Assembly: GCA_902781455.1 (NCBI GenBank)
Contig: CACZJF010000007.1
Span: 1-64,000 of the forward strand
Length of the DNA stretch: 64,000 nucleotides
DNA from: an uncultured Lachnospiraceae bacterium
Lineage (GTDB): Bacteria; Bacillota; Clostridia; Lachnospirales; Lachnospiraceae
Direction of reading: 5' to 3'
This document shows, piece after piece, positions 44,480-55,352 of the stretch (position 1 is its first letter; every line of letters starts with the position of its first letter). The notes under the pieces were generated by a model. The model was not told the DNA's origin and searched no databases. It saw nothing but the letters and a program-made list of their open reading frames with translations. The position numbers and the translations under genes were made by a program.

Positions 44480-47400
44480 TCAATCCTGCTCACCTTTCTG
44501 GCTGCCGGCGAAGATCCGGAATGCTTCCAGTTTTGCCGTCTCCGGGTCAGCCCCATGCTCCTCGCTCCTGGCGATCAGCCGCAGGATCTCCTTGTAATCG
44601 GTCGGTATGATCTTTTTGAACCGTGGAATGTACGCTTCAAACCGGTCCAGGATCTCCTGTCCTTTGCCGGATCCGGTCAGCTGCACATGGCGCTGAATCA
44701 TACGGTGAAGTTCTTCTTTTTCCGCAGCGGTTTCTACGCTTTCCATCCGGACCATCTGTTTGTTCAGGTTCCTGTACAGACGGTTTTCTTCGTCCAGCAC
44801 ATAGGCGCAGCCTCCGCTCATGCCTGCCGCGAAGTTTTTCCCTACCTTTCCGAGGATCACCACGCGGCCGCCGGTCATATATTCGCAGCCATGCTCCCCG
44901 ACGCCTTCGACCACGCAGGTCGCCCCGGAATTGCGGATGGCGAACCGCTCTCCGGCCATACCGGCGATGTAAGCCTCTCCGGACGTGGCACCGTACAGGG
45001 CAACATTCCCGATGAGGATATTCTCATGCGGATCATAGGAAGCGTTGTCCGGCGCATGGACGACAAGCTTTCCGCCTGACAGGCCTTTTCCGAAATAGTC
45101 ATTGCTGTCGCCTGTCAGACAGATCGTCAGTCCTGCCGGGATAAATGCGCCGAAGCTCTGGCCGCCGCTTCCCGTGCAGCCGATTGTAATGGTATCCTCC
45201 GGCAGGCCTTCCGGATGTCTTCTGGTGATCTCCGCGCCGAGCAGTGTGCCGAAGGTTCTGTCCGTATTATCCACCCGGACCTGGATGCCGGACTTTTTCT
45301 GCCGGCTCAGCGACTGCCGGATTCCCTGGTCTGCAAGGAGAATCTTCTCGTCTTTTGTCTCCTGCAGCCGGAAATCATACTGACGCTTCGGGTTAAATGT
45401 CATTTCCTCCCTGTCCCGTGCAGGCGGATCCGGCAGAATCGATTTCAGGTCAAGAAGCTTCTGCTTCCCGGACAGGTCATCTCTTACCTTCAGAAGGTCG
45501 CTTCTTCCTGTCAGTTCTTTCACCGTCCTGACACCGAGAGACGCCATGATCTCCCGCAGCTGTCTGGCGATAAAGCGCATGAAGTTCTCGACATACTCCG
45601 GTTTCCCGGAGAACCGCTTTCTCAGGACAGGATCCTGCGTGGCCACTCCCATGGGACAGGTATCCGACTGACATTCCCGCATCATGACGCAGCCCATTGT
45701 GATCAGAGGCGCTGTCGCGAATCCAAACTCCTCCGCTCCGAGGATCGCCGCGATAGCGACATCCCGGCCGCTCATCAGCTTTCCGTCCGTCTCGATGACA
45801 ACCTGGCTGCGCAGGCCGTTTGCCAGCAGTGTCTGATGCGTCTCCGCAAGACCGAGCTCCCAGGGAAGACCTGCGTTGTGGATCGAGGACAGCGGCGCTG
45901 CCCCGGTTCCTCCGTCGTAGCCGGAGATCAGGATTACGCCTGCGCCGGCTTTCGCCACACCGGCCGCCACGGTTCCTACCCCGGCTTCCGACACCAGCTT
46001 GACAGAGATACGGGCCTCTTTGTTCGCGTTCTTCAGGTCATAGATCAGCTGTGCCAGGTCTTCGATGGAATAGATATCGTGATGCGGCGGAGGCGAAATC
46101 AGGCTGACACCCGGTGTGGAGTGTCTTGTCTTCGCGATCCAGGGATATACCTTCTTCCCGGGCAGGTGACCCCCTTCTCCGGGCTTGGCCCCCTGTGCCA
46201 TCTTGATCTGGATCTCCTTCGCGCTGACCAGGTACCTGCTGGTCACACCGAAACGCCCGCTCGCCACCTGTTTGATGGCCGAGCTGCGGTCATTTTCGGT
46301 TCCGGCAGACAGAATCCGCTCCTCACTCTCTCCGCCTTCTCCGCTGTTCGACTTTCCGTGCAGACGGTTCATGGCAATGGCGAGTGTCTGATGGGCTTCC
46401 TCTGAAATGGATCCATAGGACATGGCACCGGTCTTAAAGCGCCTGATAATCTCCTCCTCCGGCTCTACCTCATCGAGCGGTACCCCCTCAGCCGGCATCG
46501 CAAACTCCAGCAGGCTTCTCAGATAGCCCGTCTGCTCCGCGTCCACCATCTGCGTGTACCGGCAGAACTTCTCATAGTCACCTTCCCGTGTGGCACTCTG
46601 CAGCATATGGATCGTCTGTGGCTGATACCTGTGATGTTCTCCCTGCGCCCTTCTCTTATGCCGTCCCGCGGAGGTCAGTTCCAGGTTGACATACAGCCCC
46701 AGCGGGTCAAATGCGCGGCTGTGCTGCATGTCCGCCGCTTTTCCGATGTCTTCCAGGCTGATCCCGCCGACCCGGCTGACCGTTCCCGTGAAGTAATCCC
46801 TGATGACGTCCTCTGATATACCGATCGCCTCGAAGATCTTGCTGCCCTGATACGACTGTATCGTCGAGATCCCCATCTTGGAAGCAATCTTGACAATGCC
46901 GAACAAGACCGCGCAGTCATAGTCGTCCACAGCGGCATAATAATCCTTGTCCAGCAATTCCTTTTTTACCAGTTCAGCGATCGTGGCATGCGCCAGATAC
47001 GGGTTCACCGCGGACGCACCATAACCGAGCAGGGTCGCGAAATGATGTACCTCTCTTGGCTCGGCAGATTCCAGGATCAGGGACATGGCAGTACATTTCT
47101 TCGTATCCACCAGATGCTTGTGTACCGCGGCCACCGCCAGCAGGGACGGGATTGCCACATGGTTTTCATCGACGCCTCTGTCGGACAGGATCAGGATATT
47201 GGTCCCCTGTCTGTATGCCTTGTCCACCTCCACAAACAGATGCGGGATCACACGCTGCATGGGTGTTCCCTTATAGAACAAAGTGGAGACCTTCGAAACC
47301 CGGAATCCCTCCTTTTTCAAGTCTTCAATCTTGAGAAGATCCAGATCTGACAGGATCGGATTCTCAATCTTGAGAACATGGCAGTTTTCTTCCTTTTCGT

Positions 47401-49051
47401 CCAGAAGATTGCCGTTTTTGCCCAGATATACGGTGCGGGAGGTCACAATCTCCTCCCTCTGCGCGTCGATCGGTGGATTCGTCACCTGCGCGAAGAGCTG
47501 TTTGAAATAGTAGAACAGGGGCTGATACATCCCGGACAGGACGGCCAGCGGCGTGTCCACACCCATCGAGCCGATCTGCTCTGTCCCTGTGAGCGCCATC
47601 GTACGGATGCCATCATGGCAGTTCTCCCAGGTATAGCCGAATGCTTTCTGCAGACGCGCAAGCTTCTCTCCCTGCAGGGAAGGAACCCTTCTGTTCGGAA
47701 TTTTCAGGTCGGACAGGTGCAGCAGGTTGGAATCCAACCATTCGCCGAAGGGCTGTGCCTTGGCGTACTGCTCCTTGATCTCCTCATCACTGATGATTCT
47801 GCCTTCTTTCGTATCCACCAGGAGAATCTTGCCCGGATGCAGCCGCTCCTTTCTCAGGATATGTTCCTCCGGAAGGTCAAGTACGCCGACCTCGGAAGAA
47901 AGAATCAGCCTTCCGTCATCCATTACATAATAGCGGGACGGACGCAGACCGTTCCGGTCCAGAATTGCCCCCACCACGTCACCGTCGGAAAACAGGATCG
48001 ATGCCGGACCGTCCCACGGTTCCATCATCGTCGCGTAATACTGATAGAAATCCCGCTCCTCCTGGGACAGCGTTTCGTTGTGCGTCCATGGCTCCGGCAG
48101 CAGGATCATGGCCGCAAGCGGAAGCGGCATGCCGCTCATCATCAGAAACTCCAGCGTGTTGTCCAGCATCGCAGAGTCCGATCCGTTCTCGCTGATCACC
48201 GGGAGCACTTTGGTCATGTCTTCTTCTGAAAACCTGTCTGTATAAAGCGTTTCCTCCCTGGCCAGCATCTTGTCCACATTTCCCTTGATCGTATTGATCT
48301 CACCGTTATGAACAATCAGGCGGTTGGGGTGTGCACGCATCCAGCTTGGCATGGTGTTGGTCGAAAACCTGGAGTGAACGACAGCGATTGCGGACCGGTA
48401 ATCCGGGTCGGCAAGGTCCGTGAAGAAGGTCCGGAGCTGCCCGACCAGAAACATGCCCTTATAGACGATCGTCCTGCAGGACAGGGACGGGACATAAGTC
48501 TCCACATTGCTCTGTTCGAATTCCCTGCGGACGATATACAGCTTCCGGTCAAAGTCAATGTCCTGAGGTGTGTCGTCCGGCCGGGCGATAAAAACCTGAC
48601 AAATGCGGGGCATGCATTCCCGCGCCCGGGAACCCAGCACCGACGGATCCGAGTCCACCTGGCGCCAGCCCAGAATAGACAGGCCGGCCTTCCGTGTAAT
48701 GACCTCGAACATGGACCTGGCCTGGCGCATTTTCAGCTCATCCTGCGGAAAGAAGAACATACCGACGCCATACCGGCGCTCAGCAGGAAGTTCGATCCCT
48801 CCCTGCGCCATCTTCTTTACAAAAAAGTCGTGCGGAATCTGCGTGAGGATCCCGACGCCGTCGCCGGTTTTCCCCTCCGCGTCCTTCCCCGCCCTGTGGT
48901 CCAGATGCTCCACGATCGAAAGGGCATCGCTGACAAGCTGATGGCTTTTCCGGCCCTTGATATCGATGATGGCTCCGATCCCGCAGTTGTCATGCTCGAA
49001 GGTAGGATCGTAGAGTCCCCTGTTTCTGATTGCTTCGAACCGGTCTGTCAT
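44480..49051 (-). CDS. gltB: Glutamate synthase large subunit
   Basis: 1523 residues from the ATG at 49049-49051 (GGGAGG upstream). The class II amidotransferase domain begins at the Cys in FEHDNCGIGA, after a short propeptide of about 22 residues, as in bacterial GltB. The central domain, the FMN-binding synthase domain (SAKEIQIKMAQGAKPGEGGH, ISGYDGGTGAAPLSS, with the Cys cluster in MMRECQSDTCPMGVATQ) and the C-terminal GXGXG beta-helix domain are all present. It splits glutamine and channels ammonia to 2-oxoglutarate. Lies 81 bases after the GSIII stop. Confidence 0.97.
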   Translation of the reverse strand: MTDRFEAIRNRGLYDPTFEHDNCGIGAIIDIKGRKSHQLVSDALSIVEHLDHRAGKDAEGKTGDGVGILTQIPHDFFVKKMAQGGIELPAERRYGVGMFFFPQDELKMRQARSMFEVITRKAGLSILGWRQVDSDPSVLGSRARECMPRICQVFIARPDDTPQDIDFDRKLYIVRREFEQSNVETYVPSLSCRTIVYKGMFLVGQLRTFFTDLADPDYRSAIAVVHSRFSTNTMPSWMRAHPNRLIVHNGEINTIKGNVDKMLAREETLYTDRFSEEDMTKVLPVISENGSDSAMLDNTLEFLMMSGMPLPLAAMILLPEPWTHNETLSQEERDFYQYYATMMEPWDGPASILFSDGDVVGAILDRNGLRPSRYYVMDDGRLILSSEVGVLDLPEEHILRKERLHPGKILLVDTKEGRIISDEEIKEQYAKAQPFGEWLDSNLLHLSDLKIPNRRVPSLQGEKLARLQKAFGYTWENCHDGIRTMALTGTEQIGSMGVDTPLAVLSGMYQPLFYYFKQLFAQVTNPPIDAQREEIVTSRTVYLGKNGNLLDEKEENCHVLKIENPILSDLDLLKIEDLKKEGFRVSKVSTLFYKGTPMQRVIPHLFVEVDKAYRQGTNILILSDRGVDENHVAIPSLLAVAAVHKHLVDTKKCTAMSLILESAEPREVHHFATLLGYGASAVNPYLAHATIAELVKKELLDKDYYAAVDDYDCAVLFGIVKIASKMGISTIQSYQGSKIFEAIGISEDVIRDYFTGTVSRVGGISLEDIGKAADMQHSRAFDPLGLYVNLELTSAGRHKRRAQGEHHRYQPQTIHMLQSATREGDYEKFCRYTQMVDAEQTGYLRSLLEFAMPAEGVPLDEVEPEEEIIRRFKTGAMSYGSISEEAHQTLAIAMNRLHGKSNSGEGGESEERILSAGTENDRSSAIKQVASGRFGVTSRYLVSAKEIQIKMAQGAKPGEGGHLPGKKVYPWIAKTRHSTPGVSLISPPPHHDIYSIEDLAQLIYDLKNANKEARISVKLVSEAGVGTVAAGVAKAGAGVILISGYDGGTGAAPLSSIHNAGLPWELGLAETHQTLLANGLRSQVVIETDGKLMSGRDVAIAAILGAEEFGFATAPLITMGCVMMRECQSDTCPMGVATQDPVLRKRFSGKPEYVENFMRFIARQLREIMASLGVRTVKELTGRSDLLKVRDDLSGKQKLLDLKSILPDPPARDREEMTFNPKRQYDFRLQETKDEKILLADQGIRQSLSRQKKSGIQVRVDNTDRTFGTLLGAEITRRHPEGLPEDTITIGCTGSGGQSFGAFIPAGLTICLTGDSNDYFGKGLSGGKLVVHAPDNASYDPHENILIGNVALYGATSGEAYIAGMAGERFAIRNSGATCVVEGVGEHGCEYMTGGRVVILGKVGKNFAAGMSGGCAYVLDEENRLYRNLNKQMVRMESVETAAEKEELHRMIQRHVQLTGSGKGQEILDRFEAYIPRFKKIIPTDYKEILRLIARSEEHGADPETAKLEAFRIFAGSQKGEQD

Positions 49052-49082
49052 GGCATACCTCCCAGGTGCTTTCGTCAAATCA

Positions 49083-49130
49083 AACGATACGACTGCGGAC
49101 GCAGGTCTGCCGGCGGCAGACCTGCGCGGA
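49083..49130 (-). other. Stable hairpin between glnN and gltB
   Basis: Arms GCAGGTCTGCC and GGCAGACCTGC around a one- to three-base loop (about 49102-49126). On the minus strand no T-run follows, so it is more likely a processing or stability element than a terminator. Confidence 0.55.
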
Positions 49131-49132
49131 TA

Positions 49133-51232
49133 TCAGTACACGGAAAACAGCAGCTTTCCATAACTCGGGAACGGCCAGCTCTTCTCAGGCATCAGCATCT
49201 CCGCTTCGTCAACATGCTTTCTCAGATGCTCCATCTTGGGAAGCACATCGTCCCGGATCATCTCCGACGTTTTCGGGATGTCCTCCATTCCCTTCAGATC
49301 TTCCAGTGCCTTCTCGAGATCCTTCACCCGCTCCAGTATGTAATCCGTCAGTTCCGAGAGCCGCTCCATCGTCGAAACCTCATAGTTGCACTTCACACGG
49401 TCGCTGACGGACCGCATCGCACCGATGGTATTTGCAAGACTGTACAGGTATTCCTCGATGGCCGGAAGGTAATTCTTGCGAACCATATCCACCATGGTAT
49501 GCCCTTCAATGTTGACAGTCTTGCAGTAATTCTCCAGCATAATCTCACATCTGGAGTGAAGCTCTGTTTCCGTAAAGACCTTGTGTTCCATCAGCATGGC
49601 CATGTTCTGTGGATCCAGCAGATGCGGCATGGCGTCCGCGGTGGTCTTCAGATTCGAAAGTCCTCTGACCTTCGTTGCCTCCTCGACCCACTCTTCGCCG
49701 TATCCGTTTCCGTTGAACAGGATTCTCTCATGCTTCTGAATGGTTTCGCGGATCAGTTCATGCAGCTCTCCCTCAAAATTCTTCGCACCTTCGAGCCGGT
49801 CCGCGTACTGCTTCAGGCTCTCGGCAACGGCAGCGTTCAGCATGATGTTGCAGCAGGCGATGCTGTTGGAAGAGCCCAGGGAGCGGAACTCGAACTTGTT
49901 GCCGGTAAATGCAAAGGGCGATGTGCGGTTGCGGTCCGTCGTATCCCTGGAGAACCTGGGCAGGGCGTGAACCCCCAGCTTCATGGTGACCCTCTCGGTT
50001 CCTGCATACGGGACATCGTTCTTGATTGCCTCCAGGATGGCAGTCAGCTCATCACCCAGGAACACGGATATGATGGCAGGCGGTGCTTCGTTCGCGCCCA
50101 GCCTGTGGTCATTTCCGGCGGTGGCTACGGACAGTCTCAGAAGATCCTGATAATCGTCCACTGCCTGGATCACAGCGCACAGAAACAGCAGAAACTGTGC
50201 GTTCTCATGCGGTGTATCACCGGGTGACAGAAGGTTGACGCCCTCGTCGGTTGCCATCGACCAGTTGTTGTGCTTGCCGGATCCGTTCACACCGGCGAAA
50301 GGCTTCTCGTGCAGCAGGCAGGCCAGTCCATGCTTCGCCGCTACCTTCCTCATGATCTCCATCGTCAGCTGGTTCTTGTCTGTCGCCACATTCGTAGTGG
50401 AGAAGATCGGAGCCAGCTCATGCTGCGCCGGAGCGACCTCGTTGTGCTCGGTCTTTGCCAGGATTCCCAGCTTCCACAGTTCTGTATTCAGGTCCTCCAT
50501 ATACGCGATGACCCTGGGCTTGATCGCGCCGAAATAATGATCATCCAGCTCCTGTCCCTTGGGCGGCATCGCACCGAACAGCGTCCGGCCGGTATAGACC
50601 AGGTCCGGCCTTTTCTGGAACATCTCCCGGTCGATCAGGAAGTATTCCTGCTCCGGCCCGACAGAGGTCCTCACGTTCTTTACTTCCTTGCCGAACAGCT
50701 TCAGGATCCGCTTCGCCTGCCGGTTCAGCGCCTGCATGGAGCGCAGCAGCGGCGTCTTCTTATCCAGCGCGTCTCCCGCGTAGGAACAGAACGCAGTCGG
50801 AATACACAGCGTGTGATCCTTGATAAACGCGTAGGACGTGGGATCCCACGCCGTATAGCCTCTGGCTTCAAACGTAGCCCGAAGACCGCCCGACGGGAAG
50901 GACGACGCGTCCGGCTCTCCCTTGATCAGCTCCTTGCCGCTGAACTCCATGATCACACCGCCGTCCGGAGAAGGTGTGATAAACCCATCATGCTTCTCTG
51001 CCGTCACGCCTGTCAGCGGCTGGAACCAGTGGGTAAAGTGCGTCGCGCCATTCTCTACGGCCCAGTCCCGCATCTCGCTGGCAACCGCCTGCGCGATATC
51101 CTGCTGCAGCGGCGCATTTTCATCAATCGTCTTTCTGAGAGACTGGTACACGTCCGCGGACAGTCTCGCGCGCATCACCCTGTCATCAAACACCATGGAA
51201 CCAAACAATTCCGGTACATTCATCTTTGCCAT
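49133..51232 (-). CDS. glnN: Type III glutamine synthetase
   Basis: 699 residues from the ATG at 51230-51232 (GGAGGGG upstream), the length of GSIII enzymes and far longer than types I and II. Motifs: [15 protein letters not shown] at the N-terminus, [14 protein letters not shown] and [18 protein letters not shown] with metal Glu/His ligands, [13 protein letters not shown] and [14 protein letters not shown]. It makes glutamine from glutamate, ammonia and ATP. It starts 19 bases after asnB stops and is followed by gltB, so asnB-glnN-gltB-gltD form one nitrogen-assimilation unit. Confidence 0.97.
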   Translation of the reverse strand: MAKMNVPELFGSMVFDDRVMRARLSADVYQSLRKTIDENAPLQQDIAQAVASEMRDWAVENGATHFTHWFQPLTGVTAEKHDGFITPSPDGGVIMEFSGKELIKGEPDASSFPSGGLRATFEARGYTAWDPTSYAFIKDHTLCIPTAFCSYAGDALDKKTPLLRSMQALNRQAKRILKLFGKEVKNVRTSVGPEQEYFLIDREMFQKRPDLVYTGRTLFGAMPPKGQELDDHYFGAIKPRVIAYMEDLNTELWKLGILAKTEHNEVAPAQHELAPIFSTTNVATDKNQLTMEIMRKVAAKHGLACLLHEKPFAGVNGSGKHNNWSMATDEGVNLLSPGDTPHENAQFLLFLCAVIQAVDDYQDLLRLSVATAGNDHRLGANEAPPAIISVFLGDELTAILEAIKNDVPYAGTERVTMKLGVHALPRFSRDTTDRNRTSPFAFTGNKFEFRSLGSSNSIACCNIMLNAAVAESLKQYADRLEGAKNFEGELHELIRETIQKHERILFNGNGYGEEWVEEATKVRGLSNLKTTADAMPHLLDPQNMAMLMEHKVFTETELHSRCEIMLENYCKTVNIEGHTMVDMVRKNYLPAIEEYLYSLANTIGAMRSVSDRVKCNYEVSTMERLSELTDYILERVKDLEKALEDLKGMEDIPKTSEMIRDDVLPKMEHLRKHVDEAEMLMPEKSWPFPSYGKLLFSVY

Positions 51233-51251
51233 CACAATCCCCTCCTTCTTC

Positions 51252-52904
51252 TCACACACCGCTGTCGCCGTAGTTTGCCAGCACTCTCGCTGACGGATCC
51301 GTTACATTGCAGCCCTCCCAGTTCCTGTTCGGCATCCAGAAATCCACCACCATCTCCGACTGCCCCGGATAGTGTTTTTCAAAGATATCCCTGTAAAGCA
51401 GCGATTCCTTCGTAAATGGTCTCGCATGGGTGTACTGTCGGATCCGCTCTTCATACACCTCATCCGGATACAGCTGCTCCGCGTACTCCACGATGTCATC
51501 TGTCAGCGAATGTCCTACCGCGTCAGAAAAAGCTGCCTTCTCTCTCCAGAGAATGGATTCCGGGATCAGGCCATCCTGTTCAAATGCATGCCGGAGCAGA
51601 TACTTTCCTTTTCCATACCGGTTCAGCTTTTTCTCCGGATCAATGGACATACAGTATTCCACAAAGTCCAGATCCCCGAAGGGCACTCTTGCCTCCAGAG
51701 AGTTGACGCTGATGCAGCGGTCCGCACGCAGGACATCGTACATATGGATCTCCCGGATCCTTTTCTCGGCCTCCTTCTGGAATTCCTCCGCGGAGGGAGC
51801 AAAGTCGGTGTATTTGTACCCAAAGATTTCATCCGAGATCTCACCGGTCAGTATGACCCGCAGATCAGACTGTTCATGGATGGCCTTGCATACCAGATAC
51901 ATGCCGATCGAAGCGCGGATGGTGGTAATGTCATAGGTGCCAAGTGCCTCGATCACCGGATCCAGCGCGTCCAGCACATCCTGTTTTGTGATGATCACCT
52001 CATGATGGTTCGAGTGAATATAGTCTGCCACCTGCCTTGCGTACTTCAGATCGATCGCGTCCACATCCATGCCGATCGCCCAGGTCTCAAGCGGCTTGTC
52101 CAGAAGGCTTGCCGCAATTCCGCACACCAGGGAGGAATCCAGCCCGCCGGAAAGAAGAAACCCAACAGGGGTATCGGAATCCAGTCTCTTTCTGACACCC
52201 TGAAACAGAAGATCATGGATGTTCTCGTCTGTCATCAGCAGGTCATCTTCATGGTAAGCCGGAACCTCTGACATATCGCGGTATCTGACAAATGCGCCAT
52301 CCTTGAAATAATGCCCGGGCGGAAATGGTCTGATCCCGCTGACCAGTCCGACCAGATTCTTCGGCTCAGAAGCAAATACAAAGGTTCCGTCCCGGCAGAT
52401 CCCGTAATACAGCGGCCGGATCCCGATCGGGTCTCTCGCCGCGATCCATCTGTCCTGTACTCTGTCATAAAGGACCAGGGCAAATTCCGCGTCCAGCATT
52501 CGGAACATTTCCGTCCCATACTCTTTGTAGAGCGCCGGCAGGATCTCGCAGTCAGAGCCGCTGATGAACTGATATCCTTTCTGAAGCAGGTCCTCCCTGA
52601 TCTTCCGGAATCCGTAGATTTCACCGTTGCATGCAAGGACGATCTCACTGTCATCGGGAACACAGTACCCCATTTCCGTTTCCGACAGTTCAGATGCCAG
52701 ACAGGTGGTCCGGTTTCGATAGACAAAAGGCTGCATCCCTTCATCCGTGGTTCCCATGATGGACAGCCGGTTGAAACCGATCCATCCATTTCCTGTGTCC
52801 ACGGTCCTGGTGTCATCCGGTCCTCTGGAAACTGTTCTTTTCAGAGCTTCCTGCAGAGCCGGCCAGTCACCGTCTTTGCTGCAATAACCCATGATCGAAC
52901 ACAT
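51252..52904 (-). CDS. asnB: Asparagine synthetase (glutamine-hydrolysing)
   Basis: 550 residues from the ATG at 52902-52904 (AGGAGG upstream). MCSIMGYCS gives the N-terminal nucleophile Cys2 of the class II glutaminase domain (with GFNRLSIMG and ACNGEIYGF). The synthetase domain has the PP-loop [13 protein letters not shown] and [14 protein letters not shown]. It makes asparagine from aspartate, glutamine and ATP. It is the first gene of the asnB-glnN-gltBD unit, with a promoter and terminator-containing leader upstream. Confidence 0.96.
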   Translation of the reverse strand: MCSIMGYCSKDGDWPALQEALKRTVSRGPDDTRTVDTGNGWIGFNRLSIMGTTDEGMQPFVYRNRTTCLASELSETEMGYCVPDDSEIVLACNGEIYGFRKIREDLLQKGYQFISGSDCEILPALYKEYGTEMFRMLDAEFALVLYDRVQDRWIAARDPIGIRPLYYGICRDGTFVFASEPKNLVGLVSGIRPFPPGHYFKDGAFVRYRDMSEVPAYHEDDLLMTDENIHDLLFQGVRKRLDSDTPVGFLLSGGLDSSLVCGIAASLLDKPLETWAIGMDVDAIDLKYARQVADYIHSNHHEVIITKQDVLDALDPVIEALGTYDITTIRASIGMYLVCKAIHEQSDLRVILTGEISDEIFGYKYTDFAPSAEEFQKEAEKRIREIHMYDVLRADRCISVNSLEARVPFGDLDFVEYCMSIDPEKKLNRYGKGKYLLRHAFEQDGLIPESILWREKAAFSDAVGHSLTDDIVEYAEQLYPDEVYEERIRQYTHARPFTKESLLYRDIFEKHYPGQSEMVVDFWMPNRNWEGCNVTDPSARVLANYGDSGV

Positions 52905-53002
52905 AGCGCACCTCCTGTCTTCATGCTCAGGTCTGATATCCGGCAACCTTCTGCGTTCAAACCGCACCTGTGTCAGCCGCAGTCTTGAATCTGCCGGAAA
53001 AA

Positions 53003-53049
53003 CAAAAAGACAAAGGCGTCAGGGAATTGCTCCCTAGACGCCTTTGTCT
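53003..53049 (-). terminator. Leader terminator of asnB
   Basis: A long hairpin whose outer arms AGACAAAGGCGTC (53037-53049) and its complement (53008-53020) enclose a second stem AGGGA/TCCCT with one bulged base. On the minus strand it runs into TTTTTGTTTTT. It starts within a few bases of the predicted transcription start, so asnB-glnN-gltBD messages must pass it. Confidence 0.9.
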
Positions 53050-53050
53050 A
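53035..53050 (-). promoter_or_regulatory. Hexaloop hairpin overlapping the asnB leader terminator
   Basis: Stem TAGAC/GTCTA with hexaloop AAAGGC (53040-53045), the same loop as P1 in the dapL leader, with A at position 1 and G at position 4. All its bases except the outermost lie in the 5' arm of the terminator, so the two folds exclude each other. A second matching hexaloop is not seen. Confidence 0.55.
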
Positions 53051-53058
53051 TGTGATGC

Positions 53059-53087
53059 ATGATAACCAGTCTATATTCAATTGTCAA
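53059..53087 (-). promoter_or_regulatory. Promoter of asnB-glnN-gltBD
   Basis: TTGACA (53082-53087, perfect) and TATCAT (53059-53064) exactly 17 bases apart on the minus strand. Predicted start near 53052. Confidence 0.85.
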
Positions 53088-53124
53088 GCCCAAAATCATG
53101 TTACAGTTTACTGCCCCGCCGCCA

Positions 53125-53155
53125 GGTTACAGGTCACACCATGAGCAGGAGCGTC
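53125..53155. repeat. Short dispersed repeat block
   Basis: GGTTACAGGTCACA (53125-53138) matches an arm of the palindrome at 32875-33020, and CACCATGAGCAGGAGCGTC (53137-53155) matches 42682-42700 exactly. The two blocks abut here, joining pieces found separately in the other two elements. Confidence 0.7.
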
Positions 53156-53157
53156 TG

Positions 53158-55338
53158 TTACTGCTGCCTTTTCACCAGCTCCGCAAAAAAACCGCCCTGC
53201 CTGATCAGTTCATCATATGTTCCACTTTCAACAATCTTTCCCTGATCCAGCGCAATGATTCTGTCGCACGCCTGAATCGTGGACAGACGGTGAGCGATCA
53301 CGATGCGGGTGCACTTCATCGCATCCATGGAATCCGTCACGATTTTCTGGGTAAGATTGTCCAGCGCGCTGGTCGCTTCATCCAGAATCAGAACCCCCGG
53401 CCGGGGCGCGATTGCCCGCGCGATCATAATCCTCTGTTTCTGTCCGCCGGAAAGACCTTCTCCGCCTTCCCCCAGATACGTATGCATGCCCAGCGGCATC
53501 TTCCGGATATCCTCTGCGATACCGGCTTTCTCAGCCGCCTCCCACGCTTCATCCATCCCAAGCCACGGGGCGCTGATTGTGATATTGGAATAAAGATCTC
53601 CCGCGAACAGTCTGCCGTCCTGCAGAACGGTTCCGATATTCCGCCGCAGAGAATACAGGTCCAGGTCTCTCATATCATTTCCATCATAGGATATGGTTCC
53701 CCGGTCCGGCTGCTCGAATCCAAGCAGAAGCTTCACCAGGGTTGATTTCCCGCAGCCGCTTCTTCCGACAACTGCCACGTATTCCCCCGGGGAAATGAGC
53801 AGGCTCAGGTTGTCCAGAATCGCCGGCTCGTCCTTTTCGTACCGGAACGTGACATGCTTCAGTTCTATGCTTCCGTTCAGTCCAAAGACTGGTTTTCCTT
53901 CCCTCGAAGACTCAGGCACTGCCTCCAGAATCGGTTTTCCTGTGTCCAGAATCGGTTTCAGCCTGGAGATGCTTCTGCTGTGGTTTGCCACCTGGTCGAT
54001 ACAGGACAGCGCGACTCCAAACGCAGAAGTAAACGCAGCCAGCTGGGCAACAGACAGAGAATACTTCCAGGAAAGAGCAAATGCCCACAAAAGCCCCAGA
54101 AGGCGTACCGTTGTAATCAGTTCGCTCCTGACACAAAGAGGAAAACGGACCGCAAACGTGGCACCGGTCTTTCTGGAATACGTCCGCAGCCATTTTGCGT
54201 AAGCACGCTGCTCACTTCCGCTGACCCGCAGCCGCTCGATCCCGGAAATCAGCCCGTACACAAGGCCGCTGTTTTCTTCGGCACAGGTCATCTCCCTCCA
54301 GAAAAGCCTGGTCTCCTGCAGCATACTGACCAAAACCAGAGCCAGAGCCGTGAAAAGACAAACCACGGCCGGGGCAGCAAGCTGTGACGCGATGAAGAAG
54401 ATCGGTATGACACTGACAAATGAAATCAGAATATTGGTCAGCATCATCAGTATGTCACCGATGATCTTCGGCAGTTTGTTCAGGGATGAAACCTTCTGTG
54501 CAACTGCGCCTGATGTACGGTTTTTAAAGAAGGATGCCGGCAGATTAATGATACGGGCGTAGACGCTGTTTTCCAGCACCAGGTCGAGCCGGTTCTGTAT
54601 CCTGAGGTTGAGCGCAAAGCGGGAGGAACCCATCAGATAACTGCACCCTGCAGACGTCACAAGCAGAACGAACAGCGAGATCAGCATGCCGGCCTTCTGT
54701 GACGGGACAATCTGGGAAAAGGCAATCTGCGTCACATAGGTCGGAAGCGTTCCGATCACCGCCAGAAGGAACGATGAAACCACATACATGGCCAGATCAC
54801 TGGTTCTGATTCTGCGCAGCATAAACAGCAGAAAATCCTTTCCCGACAACGGCTTCGCCGGCAGAGGACGGTAGAAACAAAATGCCTCCTTTTCAAACAG
54901 TTCCTGCTCTTTTCGGGTGATCCTGATCTTCTGATTTGTCTGGCTGTCTCTGTAACAGTAGCCCCTGAAGGTATCCGGAAACAGCGCCAGAACCTGCTCC
55001 GTGTCCGTGTTCTTCCTCCTGACCAGGATCGGCGCGTCACCATCCTTCCACCAGGGCCCGTCCAGCAGGATGCTTCTTTTCATGATCCCCGTCGGATGCA
55101 GAACCAGATCAATCAATTCCGGCAGTGCCTCCCCGGAGGACTGGCAGGGAGGGACATCCAGCCCAAAATACGCCGCGATACGCTCGATCTGCCGCAGATT
55201 GTCAGACTCCGTCTGAATGGATTCATCAAAAGAGACGCTCCTGCTGCTGACTGTGTCTGCCAGTCTGCGTTCATTTTTCCGGACGGACCTAAGGTCCTGC
55301 TCCATTCGTTCTTTCAGCTGTTCTCCGTAATAACCCAT
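53158..55338 (-). CDS. NHLM-type bacteriocin export ABC transporter (no peptidase)
   Basis: 726 residues: an N-terminal cytosolic region of about 190 residues unlike C39, six membrane segments (about 205-430) and an ATPase domain with VGRSGCGKSTLVKLL, LSGGQKQRI and VLILDEATSALD. The layout and partners match the second ABC protein of NHLM (nitrile-hydratase-leader microcin) secretion systems. GGGGGAG precedes the ATG. It lies 14 bases after the partner ABC gene and is the last gene of the unit. Likely forms a complex with that protein and the HlyD-like protein. Confidence 0.85.
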   Translation of the reverse strand: MGYYGEQLKERMEQDLRSVRKNERRLADTVSSRSVSFDESIQTESDNLRQIERIAAYFGLDVPPCQSSGEALPELIDLVLHPTGIMKRSILLDGPWWKDGDAPILVRRKNTDTEQVLALFPDTFRGYCYRDSQTNQKIRITRKEQELFEKEAFCFYRPLPAKPLSGKDFLLFMLRRIRTSDLAMYVVSSFLLAVIGTLPTYVTQIAFSQIVPSQKAGMLISLFVLLVTSAGCSYLMGSSRFALNLRIQNRLDLVLENSVYARIINLPASFFKNRTSGAVAQKVSSLNKLPKIIGDILMMLTNILISFVSVIPIFFIASQLAAPAVVCLFTALALVLVSMLQETRLFWREMTCAEENSGLVYGLISGIERLRVSGSEQRAYAKWLRTYSRKTGATFAVRFPLCVRSELITTVRLLGLLWAFALSWKYSLSVAQLAAFTSAFGVALSCIDQVANHSRSISRLKPILDTGKPILEAVPESSREGKPVFGLNGSIELKHVTFRYEKDEPAILDNLSLLISPGEYVAVVGRSGCGKSTLVKLLLGFEQPDRGTISYDGNDMRDLDLYSLRRNIGTVLQDGRLFAGDLYSNITISAPWLGMDEAWEAAEKAGIAEDIRKMPLGMHTYLGEGGEGLSGGQKQRIMIARAIAPRPGVLILDEATSALDNLTQKIVTDSMDAMKCTRIVIAHRLSTIQACDRIIALDQGKIVESGTYDELIRQGGFFAELVKRQQ

Positions 55339-55352
55339 ATCACATCTCCCCC

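Noticed and set aside
48308-50227. 639-codon plus-strand open frame
   Set aside because: It lies antisense to gltB and glnN, both of which have complete family motifs. No protein family features are seen.
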